From CADCTP01 sp963849885 (GTDB taxonomy: Bacteria > Actinomycetota > Actinomycetes > Mycobacteriales > CADCTP01): 64,000 bases of DNA. The notes beneath the pieces were generated by a model. The model ran no database searches and had not been told where the DNA came from. It worked only from the letters and a program-made list of their open reading frames with translations. Shown in pieces: positions 32,945 through 39,861 of the stretch. The stretch spans positions 620,001-684,000 of the forward strand of contig CAWKIV010000006.1 of NCBI GenBank assembly GCA_963849885.1, in the 5' to 3' direction. The number at the start of each line of letters is the position of its first letter. Positions within the stretch are counted from its first letter, which is position 1. The translations under genes were made by a program, and so were the position numbers.

Positions 32945-33063
32945 GTCGGGCGTCGGGCGTAGGCGAGGCGGACGCCGCCGGGCAGCACCACGGCCGAGCC
33001 CGGGCCCGGGGTGAGCACCAGCACCGCCCCGACCACCGCGAACCCGAGCAGTCCGTCCGACAC
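32941..33063 (-). pseudogene. LysE/RhtB exporter N-terminal remnant
   Basis: A 40-codon frame reading LLGFAVVGAVLVLTPGPGSA then VVLPGGVRLAYARRP. The first helix with the TPGP motif is the hallmark N-terminus of LysE/RhtB amino-acid exporters, which are about 200 residues long; everything after the first helix is missing. Its stop overlaps the phosphatase start, so it may now serve only as a translated leader. Deletion of the rest of an exporter gene is the simplest reading. Confidence 0.5.
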
Positions 33064-33099
33064 GCCCGCAGCGTAGGCCCGCCGGGGCAGGATGGGCCC

Positions 33100-33978
33100 G
33101 TGACGACGGTCGGTGCGGTCTTCCTGCCCCAGTTCCCGCCCGAGCGGCTGCGCCCGGTCGCCGCGGCGGCCGACGCGGCCGGCCTGGCCCAGCTGTGGCT
33201 GTGGGAGGACTGCTTCTGGGAGAGCGGCATCGCGGCCGCGGCGGCGGCGCTGGCCTGGACCGAGCGGCTGCAGGTCGGCGTCGGGCTGCTGCCGGTGCCG
33301 CTGCGCAACGTGGCGATCACCGCGATGGAGCTGGCCACGCTGCACCGGCTCTTCCCGGGTCGGCCCGTCATCGGCGTCGGGCACGGCGTGCAGGACTGGA
33401 TGGGTCAGGTCGGCGCGCGGGTCGAGTCGCCGCTCACGCTGCTGCGGGAGCAGCTGGACGCGCTGCGGGCGCTGCTGGCCGGCGAGACGGTCAGCACGAC
33501 CGGCCGGTACGTCCGGCTGGACGGGGTGGCGCTGGACTGGCCGCCGGACCCGGCGCCGCCGGTGCTGGCCGGCGCCGAGGGCCCGCGCACGCTGCACCTG
33601 GTCGGCGGGCACGCCGACGGCACGATCCTCACCGGCGGCACGTCCCCGGCGGAGGTCACCCGGGCCCGGGAGCTGATCGAGGCCGGCCGCGCGGAGGCCG
33701 GCCGGACCGACCCGCACCAGGTGATCGTCTACCTGCTCGCCGCCGGCGGGCCGGACGCGCGGGCCCGGGTCGACGCCCAGCAGGAGCGCTGGGGCCGGTC
33801 GCCGAGCCCGGACGGGTCCGCGGCCGGGTCGGTGGCCGACGTCGCCGAGCAGGTGGCCCGCTGGGCCGCGGCCGGCGCCGACACCGTGGTCCTGCAGCCG
33901 ACCCAGGACGAGCCCGACCCCGCCGGCTTCGTCGCCTTCGCCGCCGAGGTCGGCCGGGCGGTCACCCGCGCCGGCTGA
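33100..33978 (+). CDS. LLM-class flavin-dependent oxidoreductase
   Basis: A 292-residue luciferase-like monooxygenase/F420-reductase-fold protein: VGAVFLPQFPPERLRPVA, LGL-type LQVGVGLLPVPLRNVAITAM, FPGRPVIGVGHGVQDWMGQV, and GHADGTILTGGTSPAEV. It could use FMN or F420; the sequence does not decide. The GTG start lies 36 bases from the divergent LysE remnant. The last 8 codons and stop are duplicated just downstream. Confidence 0.85.
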   Translation: MTTVGAVFLPQFPPERLRPVAAAADAAGLAQLWLWEDCFWESGIAAAAAALAWTERLQVGVGLLPVPLRNVAITAMELATLHRLFPGRPVIGVGHGVQDWMGQVGARVESPLTLLREQLDALRALLAGETVSTTGRYVRLDGVALDWPPDPAPPVLAGAEGPRTLHLVGGHADGTILTGGTSPAEVTRARELIEAGRAEAGRTDPHQVIVYLLAAGGPDARARVDAQQERWGRSPSPDGSAAGSVADVAEQVARWAAAGADTVVLQPTQDEPDPAGFVAFAAEVGRAVTRAG

Positions 33979-34012
33979 CCGCGGTCGGGCGGTCACCCGC
34001 GCCGGCTGACCG
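33955..34012. repeat. 27-bp direct duplication of a gene end
   Basis: The 27-base string beginning CGGGCGGTCACCCGCGCCGG occurs at 33955-33981 and 33986-34012. The first copy encodes the C-terminus and stop of the LLM protein; the second, read on the other strand, encodes the C-terminus and stop of the methyltransferase remnant. Confidence 0.9.
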
Positions 34013-34394
34013 GCCCGTCCGCGCGGCGGGCGACCACCACGATCTCCGGGCTGGTGTCGGTGAGCGGGCCGCGCTGCCAGTCGCCGTAGCACTCGACGAC
34101 GACCAGCCCCGCCCCGGCCAGGAACCGGTCCAGCTCCGGCCGGCCGAGGAACCGCAGCACGCCCGGATCCACCTGCCGGCGCCAGCGGCCGCCGTCCGTG
34201 GTCTCGGTGAAGCTGACCAGGTCCCCCTCGACGGCCACCACCTCGTACGACACCCGAACCCGCGCCCCCTCGTAGGTGAGCTCGAAGGCGGTGCCGTGCC
34301 AGTCCTCCCAGGCCCGCGCGCCCGGGTTGCGGGTCTCGAAGGCGACCCGTCCGGCCGGGCGTCCTCGACGTCGGCGTAGCTCACGGGCGCCGGC
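33993..34394 (-). pseudogene. C-terminal fragment of a class I SAM methyltransferase
   Basis: About 130 codons in one open frame. VAFETRNPGARAWEDW and VSYEVVAVEGDLVSFTETT followed by VLRFLGRPELDRFLAGAGL match the second half of small-molecule methyltransferases, where the FxTRNP segment follows motif III. The SAM-binding glycine-rich half is missing. The frame opens directly after the stop codon of the DinB-like gene and in the same frame, so a deletion has joined the two. Its last six codons come from the duplicated LLM gene end. Confidence 0.6.
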
Positions 34395-34901
34395 TCACTC
34401 GCCGGTCTGGCCGTCGATCCGCTCCCGGATCAGGTCGGCGTGGCCGTTGTGCCGGGCGTACTCGCCGACCAGCTTCTGCAGGTTCCAGCGCAGGCTGTAG
34501 CCGTTGCCGGCGCCGACGGAGCCCAGCTCGGCGTGCTCGGCGATCCGCTCGTCGGCGGCCTGCCTCTCCCGCGCCCAGGCGGCCATCGAGTCCGCCGCCA
34601 TCGACGCGTCCGCGTCGATGTCCCACTCCGGGCCGTCGTCGGTGTACTCGCCCCAGACCCAGTGCAGCTCCGCCTTCGGCCCCAGCGCCCAGCTGCCGTA
34701 CGCCCGCTCCATCTCGGTCAGGTGCCGGACCAGGCCGAGCAGGGACAGCGGCGACGGCGGCGCGGACCGGGTGACCAGCTGCTCGGCGTCGAGCCCGGCG
34801 CACTTGGCCTCGAGGGCGTTGCGGTGGAAGGCGAGCCAGCCGAGCAGGACGCTGCGCTCGTCCCCGTCGGGTGGCTCCGGCACGCGGGTCATGGCGCTCA
34901 T
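34395..34901 (-). CDS. DinB / DUF664 family protein
   Basis: A 168-residue four-helix DinB-fold protein. Likely metal-binding histidines are in LVRHLTEMERAYGSW (near 61) and in ARHNGHADLIRERIDG near the C-terminus. DUF664 proteins are common in actinobacteria, and some DinB relatives are mycothiol-dependent thiol transferases; no specific function is known here. ATG 34901 (or the ATG 9 bases later) is the likely start; there is no strong ribosome-binding site. Confidence 0.85.
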   Translation of the reverse strand: MSAMTRVPEPPDGDERSVLLGWLAFHRNALEAKCAGLDAEQLVTRSAPPSPLSLLGLVRHLTEMERAYGSWALGPKAELHWVWGEYTDDGPEWDIDADASMAADSMAAWARERQAADERIAEHAELGSVGAGNGYSLRWNLQKLVGEYARHNGHADLIRERIDGQTGE

Positions 34902-35000
34902 GCCGAGGGAGGATGGCACGGCCCGGCCCGTCCGTCGCCGGGATTCCGCCGGCTCGCCGGCCACGCGCCTTAGGCTGGCCCGGACGGGACAGGTGGTGCC

Positions 35001-35900
35001 ATGACCGAGGCCGGGGTCGCCCGCGAGGTCGACCGGACGACGGTGACCGGGGAGGTGCTGCGGAGCTTCGCCGGCACCCGGGACGCCCGGCTGCGGCAGT
35101 GTCTCGAGGTGCTGACCCGCCACCTGCACGACGCCGTCCGCGAGCTGGAGCCGACGCTGGCCGAGTGGCGGGCGGCGCTCGACTTCCTCACCGCGACCGG
35201 CCAGGCCTGCGACGACGTCCGGCAGGAGTTCGTCCTGCTGTCCGACGTGCTCGGCGTCTCCTCGCTGGTGGAGAGCCTGACCCGGCGGGCGCCGGGCGCC
35301 ACCGAGCCGACCGTGCTCGGGCCGTTCCACCAGGTGGCCTCGCCGCCGCGGGCGCTCGGCGACTCGCTGGACGAGCTCGGCCAGGCCGACCGCGGGCTGG
35401 TCAGCGGCCGGGTGCTCGGCATCGACGGCCGGCCGGTCGCCGGCGCCCAGGTCGACGTGTGGCAGGCCGACGAGGCCGGCCGCTACGACGTCCAGGAGCC
35501 CGACCGGCAGCCGCCGGGCAACGGCCGCGGCCTGTTCACCGCGGACGGGGCGGGCCGGTTCCGGTTCACCACCGTCGTGCCCAGCGCCTACCCGATCCCC
35601 ACCGACGGGCCGGTCGGCCGGCTGCTGCTGGCCACCGGGCGGCACCCGTACCGGCCGGCGCACATCCACTTCCTGGTCACCGCGGCCGGCTTCGCGCCGC
35701 TGACCACCCACCTCTTCGTGGCCGGCAGCCCGTACCTGGACTCGGACGCGGTCTTCGCGGTGAAGGCGAGCCTGGTCCGCGACTTCGCCCGGGTGGACGA
35801 CCCGGACACGGCCGCCGCGCACGGGCTGCCCAACCCGTACCGGCACGCCTCGATCGACCTGGTGCTCGCCCCGGACGAGGCGGGACCGCGGCCGGGGTGA
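35001..35900 (+). CDS. Intradiol ring-cleavage dioxygenase (hydroxyquinol 1,2-dioxygenase type)
   Basis: A 299-residue non-heme Fe(III) dioxygenase. The iron ligands are visible as Tyr162 (GRYDVQ), Tyr197 (SAYPIPTDGPVG), His221 and His223 (RPAHIHF). The N-terminal helical dimerisation domain precedes them. The sequence style, with TEPTVLGPFH and YPIPTDGPVG, is that of hydroxyquinol dioxygenases, which open hydroxyquinol to maleylacetate. The maleylacetate reductase gene follows with a GTGA overlap, supporting that substrate. The ATG is preceded by GACAGGTGGTGCC. Confidence 0.88.
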   Translation: MTEAGVAREVDRTTVTGEVLRSFAGTRDARLRQCLEVLTRHLHDAVRELEPTLAEWRAALDFLTATGQACDDVRQEFVLLSDVLGVSSLVESLTRRAPGATEPTVLGPFHQVASPPRALGDSLDELGQADRGLVSGRVLGIDGRPVAGAQVDVWQADEAGRYDVQEPDRQPPGNGRGLFTADGAGRFRFTTVVPSAYPIPTDGPVGRLLLATGRHPYRPAHIHFLVTAAGFAPLTTHLFVAGSPYLDSDAVFAVKASLVRDFARVDDPDTAAAHGLPNPYRHASIDLVLAPDEAGPRPG

Positions 35901-36955
35901 GCGGCTGGGAGGGCCGGTCCTTCGTCGTGCCGCCGCTGCCGACCCGGGTGGTCGCCGGCCCTGGCTCCCGGCGGGACGCGGGCGCCGAGCTGGCCCGGGC
36001 CGGGATCCGCCGGGTGCTGGTGCTCAGCACCCCGCGGGGACGGGCGGCGGCCGACGAGATCGCGGCCGGCGCGGTGGCCACCTTCGACGGCGCCCGCCGG
36101 CACGTCCCGGTCGAGGCGGTCGCCGCGGCCGAGGCGGCGGTCCGGCGGGCCCGCCCGGACGGGTGCCTGGCCGTCGGCGGCGGGTCCACCATCGGCCTGG
36201 CCAAGGCGCTGGCGCTGCGCGCCGGCCTGCCGTACGTCGCCGTCCCGACCACGCTGGCCGGCTCGGAGATGACGTCGATCTGGGGGCTGACCGAGGGCGG
36301 CCGGAAGGCCACCGGGCGGGACGAGCGGGTCCGGCCGGTCACCGCGGTCTACGACCCCGAGCTGCTCGCGTCCCTGCCGGTGCCGACCGCGGTGACCAGC
36401 GGCCTGAACGCGCTGGCGCACGCGGTCGAGGCGCTGTACGCCCCGGACGGCTCGCCGCTGGTGGACCTGCTGGCGACCGAGGGCGCGGCGGCGGTGACCG
36501 GGGCGCTGCGCGACCTGCTCGACAGTCAGGACATCCAGGCCCGCGCCACCGCCCAGTACGGCGCCTGGCTGTGCGGGATCTGCCTGGGCGCGACCACCAT
36601 GTCGCTGCACCACAAGCTCTGCCACCTGCTCGGCGGCCGGTACGACCTGCCGCACGCGGAGACCCATGCGACCGTGCTGCCGCACGTCATGGCCCTCCTG
36701 CTGCCCGCCGCGGACCGGGCCGACCGGCTGCTGGCCGGCGCGCTCGGCGACGACCGGCCGGAGCGGGTGGTGTGGGAGCTCGGCCGGTCCGCCGGCGACC
36801 TCTCGCTGCGCGCGCTCGGGCTGCCGGAAGGCGCGCTCGGCGAGGTCCGCGACCTGGTCCGGCGGGAGGTCGCCGACTCGGTGCCGGCGGCGGGGCTGGA
36901 CGGCCTGCTGCGCGCCGCGTACCAGGGCGCGCCGCCGCGGCGGACCGTCACCTGA
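35897..36955 (+). CDS. Maleylacetate reductase (iron-containing alcohol dehydrogenase family)
   Basis: A 352-residue Fe-ADH-family enzyme. Motifs: RVVAGPGSRRDAGAEL, the NAD-binding LAVGGGSTIGLAKALAL, VPTTLAGSEMTSIWG, GLNALAHAVEALYAP, and the metal-site histidines in LHHKLCHLLGG and LPHAETHATVLPHV. It reduces maleylacetate to 3-oxoadipate, completing the lower hydroxyquinol (resorcinol) pathway with the upstream dioxygenase. The GTG start overlaps the dioxygenase stop. No flavin monooxygenase for resorcinol lies next to the pair. Confidence 0.9.
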   Translation: MSGWEGRSFVVPPLPTRVVAGPGSRRDAGAELARAGIRRVLVLSTPRGRAAADEIAAGAVATFDGARRHVPVEAVAAAEAAVRRARPDGCLAVGGGSTIGLAKALALRAGLPYVAVPTTLAGSEMTSIWGLTEGGRKATGRDERVRPVTAVYDPELLASLPVPTAVTSGLNALAHAVEALYAPDGSPLVDLLATEGAAAVTGALRDLLDSQDIQARATAQYGAWLCGICLGATTMSLHHKLCHLLGGRYDLPHAETHATVLPHVMALLLPAADRADRLLAGALGDDRPERVVWELGRSAGDLSLRALGLPEGALGEVRDLVRREVADSVPAAGLDGLLRAAYQGAPPRRTVT

Positions 36956-37013
36956 CCGGTGGACACTTCGGGCGAGCGGGTAGGGATCGGCACAACGGGG
37001 TACCGAGCCGACC

Positions 37014-37214
37014 ATGACCGAGCTCCCCCTGCACATCCTGACCGACGCCGGCTTCACCGCCGAGGAGGCCGACTCCGTGGTCCGGCACCTCAAGGCCGGG
37101 GTCAACCTGCACGACGACCGCCCGCAGACCGACCGCATCGACGTCGAGGCGCTGCCCCCGGAGAAGAAGGACGCGGTGGACCGCTTCACCAAGGCGGTCG
37201 CCGCGGACGCGTGA
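37014..37214 (+). CDS. Small conserved-looking hypothetical protein
   Basis: A 66-residue soluble protein: TELPLHILTDAGFTAEEADS, VVRHLKAGVNLHDD, then an acidic/basic helix PPEKKDAVDRFTKAVAAD. Codon use is like that of real genes in the window, and it stands alone between the reductase and dienelactone hydrolase genes. No family recognised. Its stop region is duplicated in tandem. Confidence 0.55.
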   Translation: MTELPLHILTDAGFTAEEADSVVRHLKAGVNLHDDRPQTDRIDVEALPPEKKDAVDRFTKAVAADA

Positions 37215-37255
37215 CCGGCCCCCGGCGGCAGGACGCGTGACCGGCCCCGGCGGCA
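37205..37255. repeat. Tandem duplication of a stop-codon region
   Basis: GGACGCGTGACCGGCCCC plus CGGCGGCA occurs at 37205-37230 and, one base shorter, at 37231-37255. The first copy contains the stop codon of the small gene ending at 37214. The copies are directly adjacent. Confidence 0.9.
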
Positions 37256-37270
37256 CTAGGGTCCGGTGGC

Positions 37271-37999
37271 GTGAAGCTGCGTGAGGACGAGGTCCGGGTG
37301 CCGGCGCCGGACGGCGACATCCGGTCCGTGCTGATCGGGCCGGCCGGCGCCGGCCGGTGGCCCGGGGTGCTGCTCTACACCGACATCTTCCAGGTGACCG
37401 AGTCGACGCTGCGGACGGCGCGGCGGCTGGCCGCGGCCGGCTTCCTGGTCTGCGTGCCGGAGATCTACCCGCACGGCCCGCTGGCCGGGGTGGCGCTGGA
37501 GTTCGACGACGCCGGCAAGCAGGCCGGCCTGGCCGCGGCGAAGGCCACCACCACCGCTCAGTTCGACGCCGACCGGGTCGCGGTCCTGGACTTCCTGGCC
37601 GAGCGGGCGGACCCGCTGTTCGCCACCGGCTTCTGCCTGGGCGGGCACCTGGCCTTCCGGGCGGCGTTCGACCCGCGGGTGGCGGCGACGGTGTGCTTCT
37701 ACCCGACCGGCCTGCACGACGGCGCGCTCGGCGCGGACGCCGACGCGGGCTCGCTGGCCCGGGCCGGCGACATCGGGGGCCGGCTGCTGGTCGTCCTCGG
37801 CTCCCGCGACCCGCACGTGCCGGCCGGCGCTCGGGTCGAGATCGTGACCGCGCTCTACGCGGCCGGCCTGGAGGACGTGGAGCTGCACGTCTACGCGGGC
37901 GGCGAGCACGCCTTCATGCGCGACGTCGGCGCCCGCCACGACCCCGTCCTGACCGACCTCGCGCTGGCCGAGGCGGTCTCCTTCCTCACCGGCCGCTGA
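37271..37999 (+). CDS. Dienelactone hydrolase family protein
   Basis: A 242-residue alpha/beta hydrolase with the cysteine nucleophile of the family in ATGFCLGGHLAF (near residue 120), aspartate in GSRDPHVPAGA and histidine in GGEHAFMRDV. Dienelactone hydrolases open dienelactones to maleylacetate, which would suit the neighbouring maleylacetate reductase, but the family is large and other esters are possible. The GTG start follows a G-rich leader created by the repeat at 37205-37255. Confidence 0.85.
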   Translation: MKLREDEVRVPAPDGDIRSVLIGPAGAGRWPGVLLYTDIFQVTESTLRTARRLAAAGFLVCVPEIYPHGPLAGVALEFDDAGKQAGLAAAKATTTAQFDADRVAVLDFLAERADPLFATGFCLGGHLAFRAAFDPRVAATVCFYPTGLHDGALGADADAGSLARAGDIGGRLLVVLGSRDPHVPAGARVEIVTALYAAGLEDVELHVYAGGEHAFMRDVGARHDPVLTDLALAEAVSFLTGR

Positions 38000-38011
38000 G
38001 GGTCCCGGCGG

Positions 38012-38977
38012 CTACGGCGAGCCGAGGCGGGGCAGCACGTCGGCGCCGAAGACGTCGATGAACTCGTCGTCCTCGCCGACCGGGTGCAGGTAGAGCTCGG
38101 AGAAGCCGAGCTCCTGGTACGAGCGCAGCTCGTCGGCCAGCCGGCCCGCGTCCGAGGAGACCAGCACGTTGCGGGCCACCTCCTCCGGCGGGACGTGCCG
38201 GGTGGCCGCCTCGAACTGCTCCGGCGTCTCCAGCTCCCAGGCCAGGCTGGTCGGCAGGCAGTTGCTGCGCCACTTCTCGTGCGCCACCGCGAGCGCCTCG
38301 TCGTCGTCCCGGGCCCAGGACAGGTGCACCTGCAGGTGCAGGTCGCCCCGGCCGCCGGCGTCCCGGTACGCGTCCACCACCTTGCGCAGCAGCTCCGGCG
38401 GCTGGTTGACGGTGATCAGCCCGTCCGCCCACCCGGCCGCCCAGGCCGCGGTCTCCGCGCTGATCGCGCCGGCCACCAGCCGCGGCGGCTCGTCCGGCAG
38501 CGTCCACACCCGGGCCCGGTCCACCACCACCAGCCCCCGGTGGGTGACCTCCTCGCCGCGCCACAGCGCCCGCATCACGTCGACGCACTCCCGCAGCCGC
38601 GCCATCCGCACGTCCTTGGTCGGCCAGGGGTCGCCGGTGACGTGCTCGTTGAGCGCCTCGCCGCTGCCGACCGCGACCCACGGGAAGCGGCCGGGGAACA
38701 TCGCCGCCAGGGTGGCGAAGGCCTGCGCCGAGATGACCGGGTGGTAGCGCTGGCCGGGGGCGTGGAAGCAGCCCATCGGCACCCGCTCGGTCGCCTGCAG
38801 CGCGGCGCCGAGCCAGGCCCAGGTGAGCGCGGAGTGGCCCTGGCTGCGGCTCCACGGCGCCAGGTGGTCCGAGCACATCACCGCGTCGAAGCCGGCCTGC
38901 TCGGCGTGCACGGCGGAGGCCAACAGCTCCCGCGGGTGGGCCTGCTCGTGCTGCGCGTGGAATCCGATGAGCGGCAT
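38012..38977 (-). CDS. LLM-class flavin oxidoreductase, TIGR03885-like
   Basis: A 321-residue luciferase-like barrel: GFHAQHEQAHPRELLASAVH, AGFDAVMCSDHLAPWSRSQG, APGQRYHPVISAQAFATLAA, FPGRFPWVAVGSGEALNEH and WADGLITVNQPPELLRKV. These match the group I recall as TIGR03885, predicted to use flavin rather than F420. ATG start at 38977. Substrate unknown. It converges on the dienelactone hydrolase gene, 12 bases apart. Confidence 0.85.
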   Translation of the reverse strand: MPLIGFHAQHEQAHPRELLASAVHAEQAGFDAVMCSDHLAPWSRSQGHSALTWAWLGAALQATERVPMGCFHAPGQRYHPVISAQAFATLAAMFPGRFPWVAVGSGEALNEHVTGDPWPTKDVRMARLRECVDVMRALWRGEEVTHRGLVVVDRARVWTLPDEPPRLVAGAISAETAAWAAGWADGLITVNQPPELLRKVVDAYRDAGGRGDLHLQVHLSWARDDDEALAVAHEKWRSNCLPTSLAWELETPEQFEAATRHVPPEEVARNVLVSSDAGRLADELRSYQELGFSELYLHPVGEDDEFIDVFGADVLPRLGSP

Positions 38978-39067
38978 GGCCCCCTCCTACCCCGGGCACC
39001 CCTCCGCCGTACCGCCGTCCGGCTCAGCCGAGCCAGTAGAAGCGCGCCCGGTGGGTAGGTCTCCACC

Positions 39068-39763
39068 ATGACCGCTTCTCCCGTCCTGGTGGCCCAGTGG
39101 GCGGCGTGCGGGATCGCCGCCGCCGCGGCCCGCTTCGTGCCGGTGCCGATGCTCGACGACGTGATCCGCGAGCGGGCGGCCCAGGTCGCGGTGAGCCGGA
39201 CGCTGCGCGCGCACGGCCGGACCTACTCCTCCGAACGGGTGGAGCCGCTGTGGGCGGTCGCGGACGACGGCCGCGGGATCGGCCGGCGGGTCAAGGACAT
39301 GTCGCTGAAGGTGCTGCTCTTCCCGGTCCGCCGGTACCACGCCCTCTTCGGCTCGGTCCGCGGCGTGCCGACCGACGTGATGGTGCTGCTGCTGCTGGCC
39401 CGCACCGTCGACCGCCGGCTGGACCGGGGCGACCTGGCCGCGGACGCCGACCCGGACCGGCTGGCCGCGCAGGCGCGCGACATCCGCCAGGCGGTGGACC
39501 GGGCGCTGGACGGCATGGACCTGCGGATGCTCAGCGCCGGGCTCAGGGACGGCCTGTCCCAGGGCCGCGGCCTCAGCGCGGCCGCGGTGGCGTACGCGCG
39601 GCGCTGGTTCGTCAAGCGGGGCACCGAGCCGGACCTGCAGCCCGGCGGCGAGGTGTCCGCCGGGGCGCGGCGGATCGCCGACGTGCTCCGCCAGCCGGAG
39701 GTCGCCCAGCTGCTGGACCGCTTCGACGAGCAGGTGGACGGCGCCCTGGCCCGCGCGTCCTGA
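39068..39763 (+). CDS. Conserved hypothetical protein (not recognised)
   Basis: A 231-residue, helix-rich, mainly basic protein. Visible parts are AAARFVPVPMLDDVIRERAA, a KVLLFPVRRYHALFGSVRGV segment, VPTDVMVLLLLARTVDRRL which could be membrane-associated, and a C-terminal RRIADVLRQPEVAQLLDRF amphipathic region. No catalytic motif is apparent. The ATG at 39068 is the only sensible start. Tandem hairpin repeats follow its stop. Confidence 0.7.
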   Translation: MTASPVLVAQWAACGIAAAAARFVPVPMLDDVIRERAAQVAVSRTLRAHGRTYSSERVEPLWAVADDGRGIGRRVKDMSLKVLLFPVRRYHALFGSVRGVPTDVMVLLLLARTVDRRLDRGDLAADADPDRLAAQARDIRQAVDRALDGMDLRMLSAGLRDGLSQGRGLSAAAVAYARRWFVKRGTEPDLQPGGEVSAGARRIADVLRQPEVAQLLDRFDEQVDGALARAS

Positions 39764-39773
39764 CCGCGCGCCG

Positions 39774-39831
39774 CGGCCCGGATCTCGACGGGCCGGATCT
39801 CCGCCGACGGCCCGGATCTCGACGGGCCGGA
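39774..39831. repeat. Two 24-bp direct repeats, each a small hairpin
   Basis: CGGCCCGGATCTCGACGGGC plus CGGA occurs at 39774-39797 and 39808-39831. Each copy contains GGCCCG ... CGGGCC, a 6-bp stem with an 8-base loop. They lie between the stop of the hypothetical gene and the lipoprotein start, so they may form a tandem terminator. Confidence 0.75.
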
Positions 39832-39861
39832 ACCGATCCGCCGGCGCCGCGTCCGAGAGGC

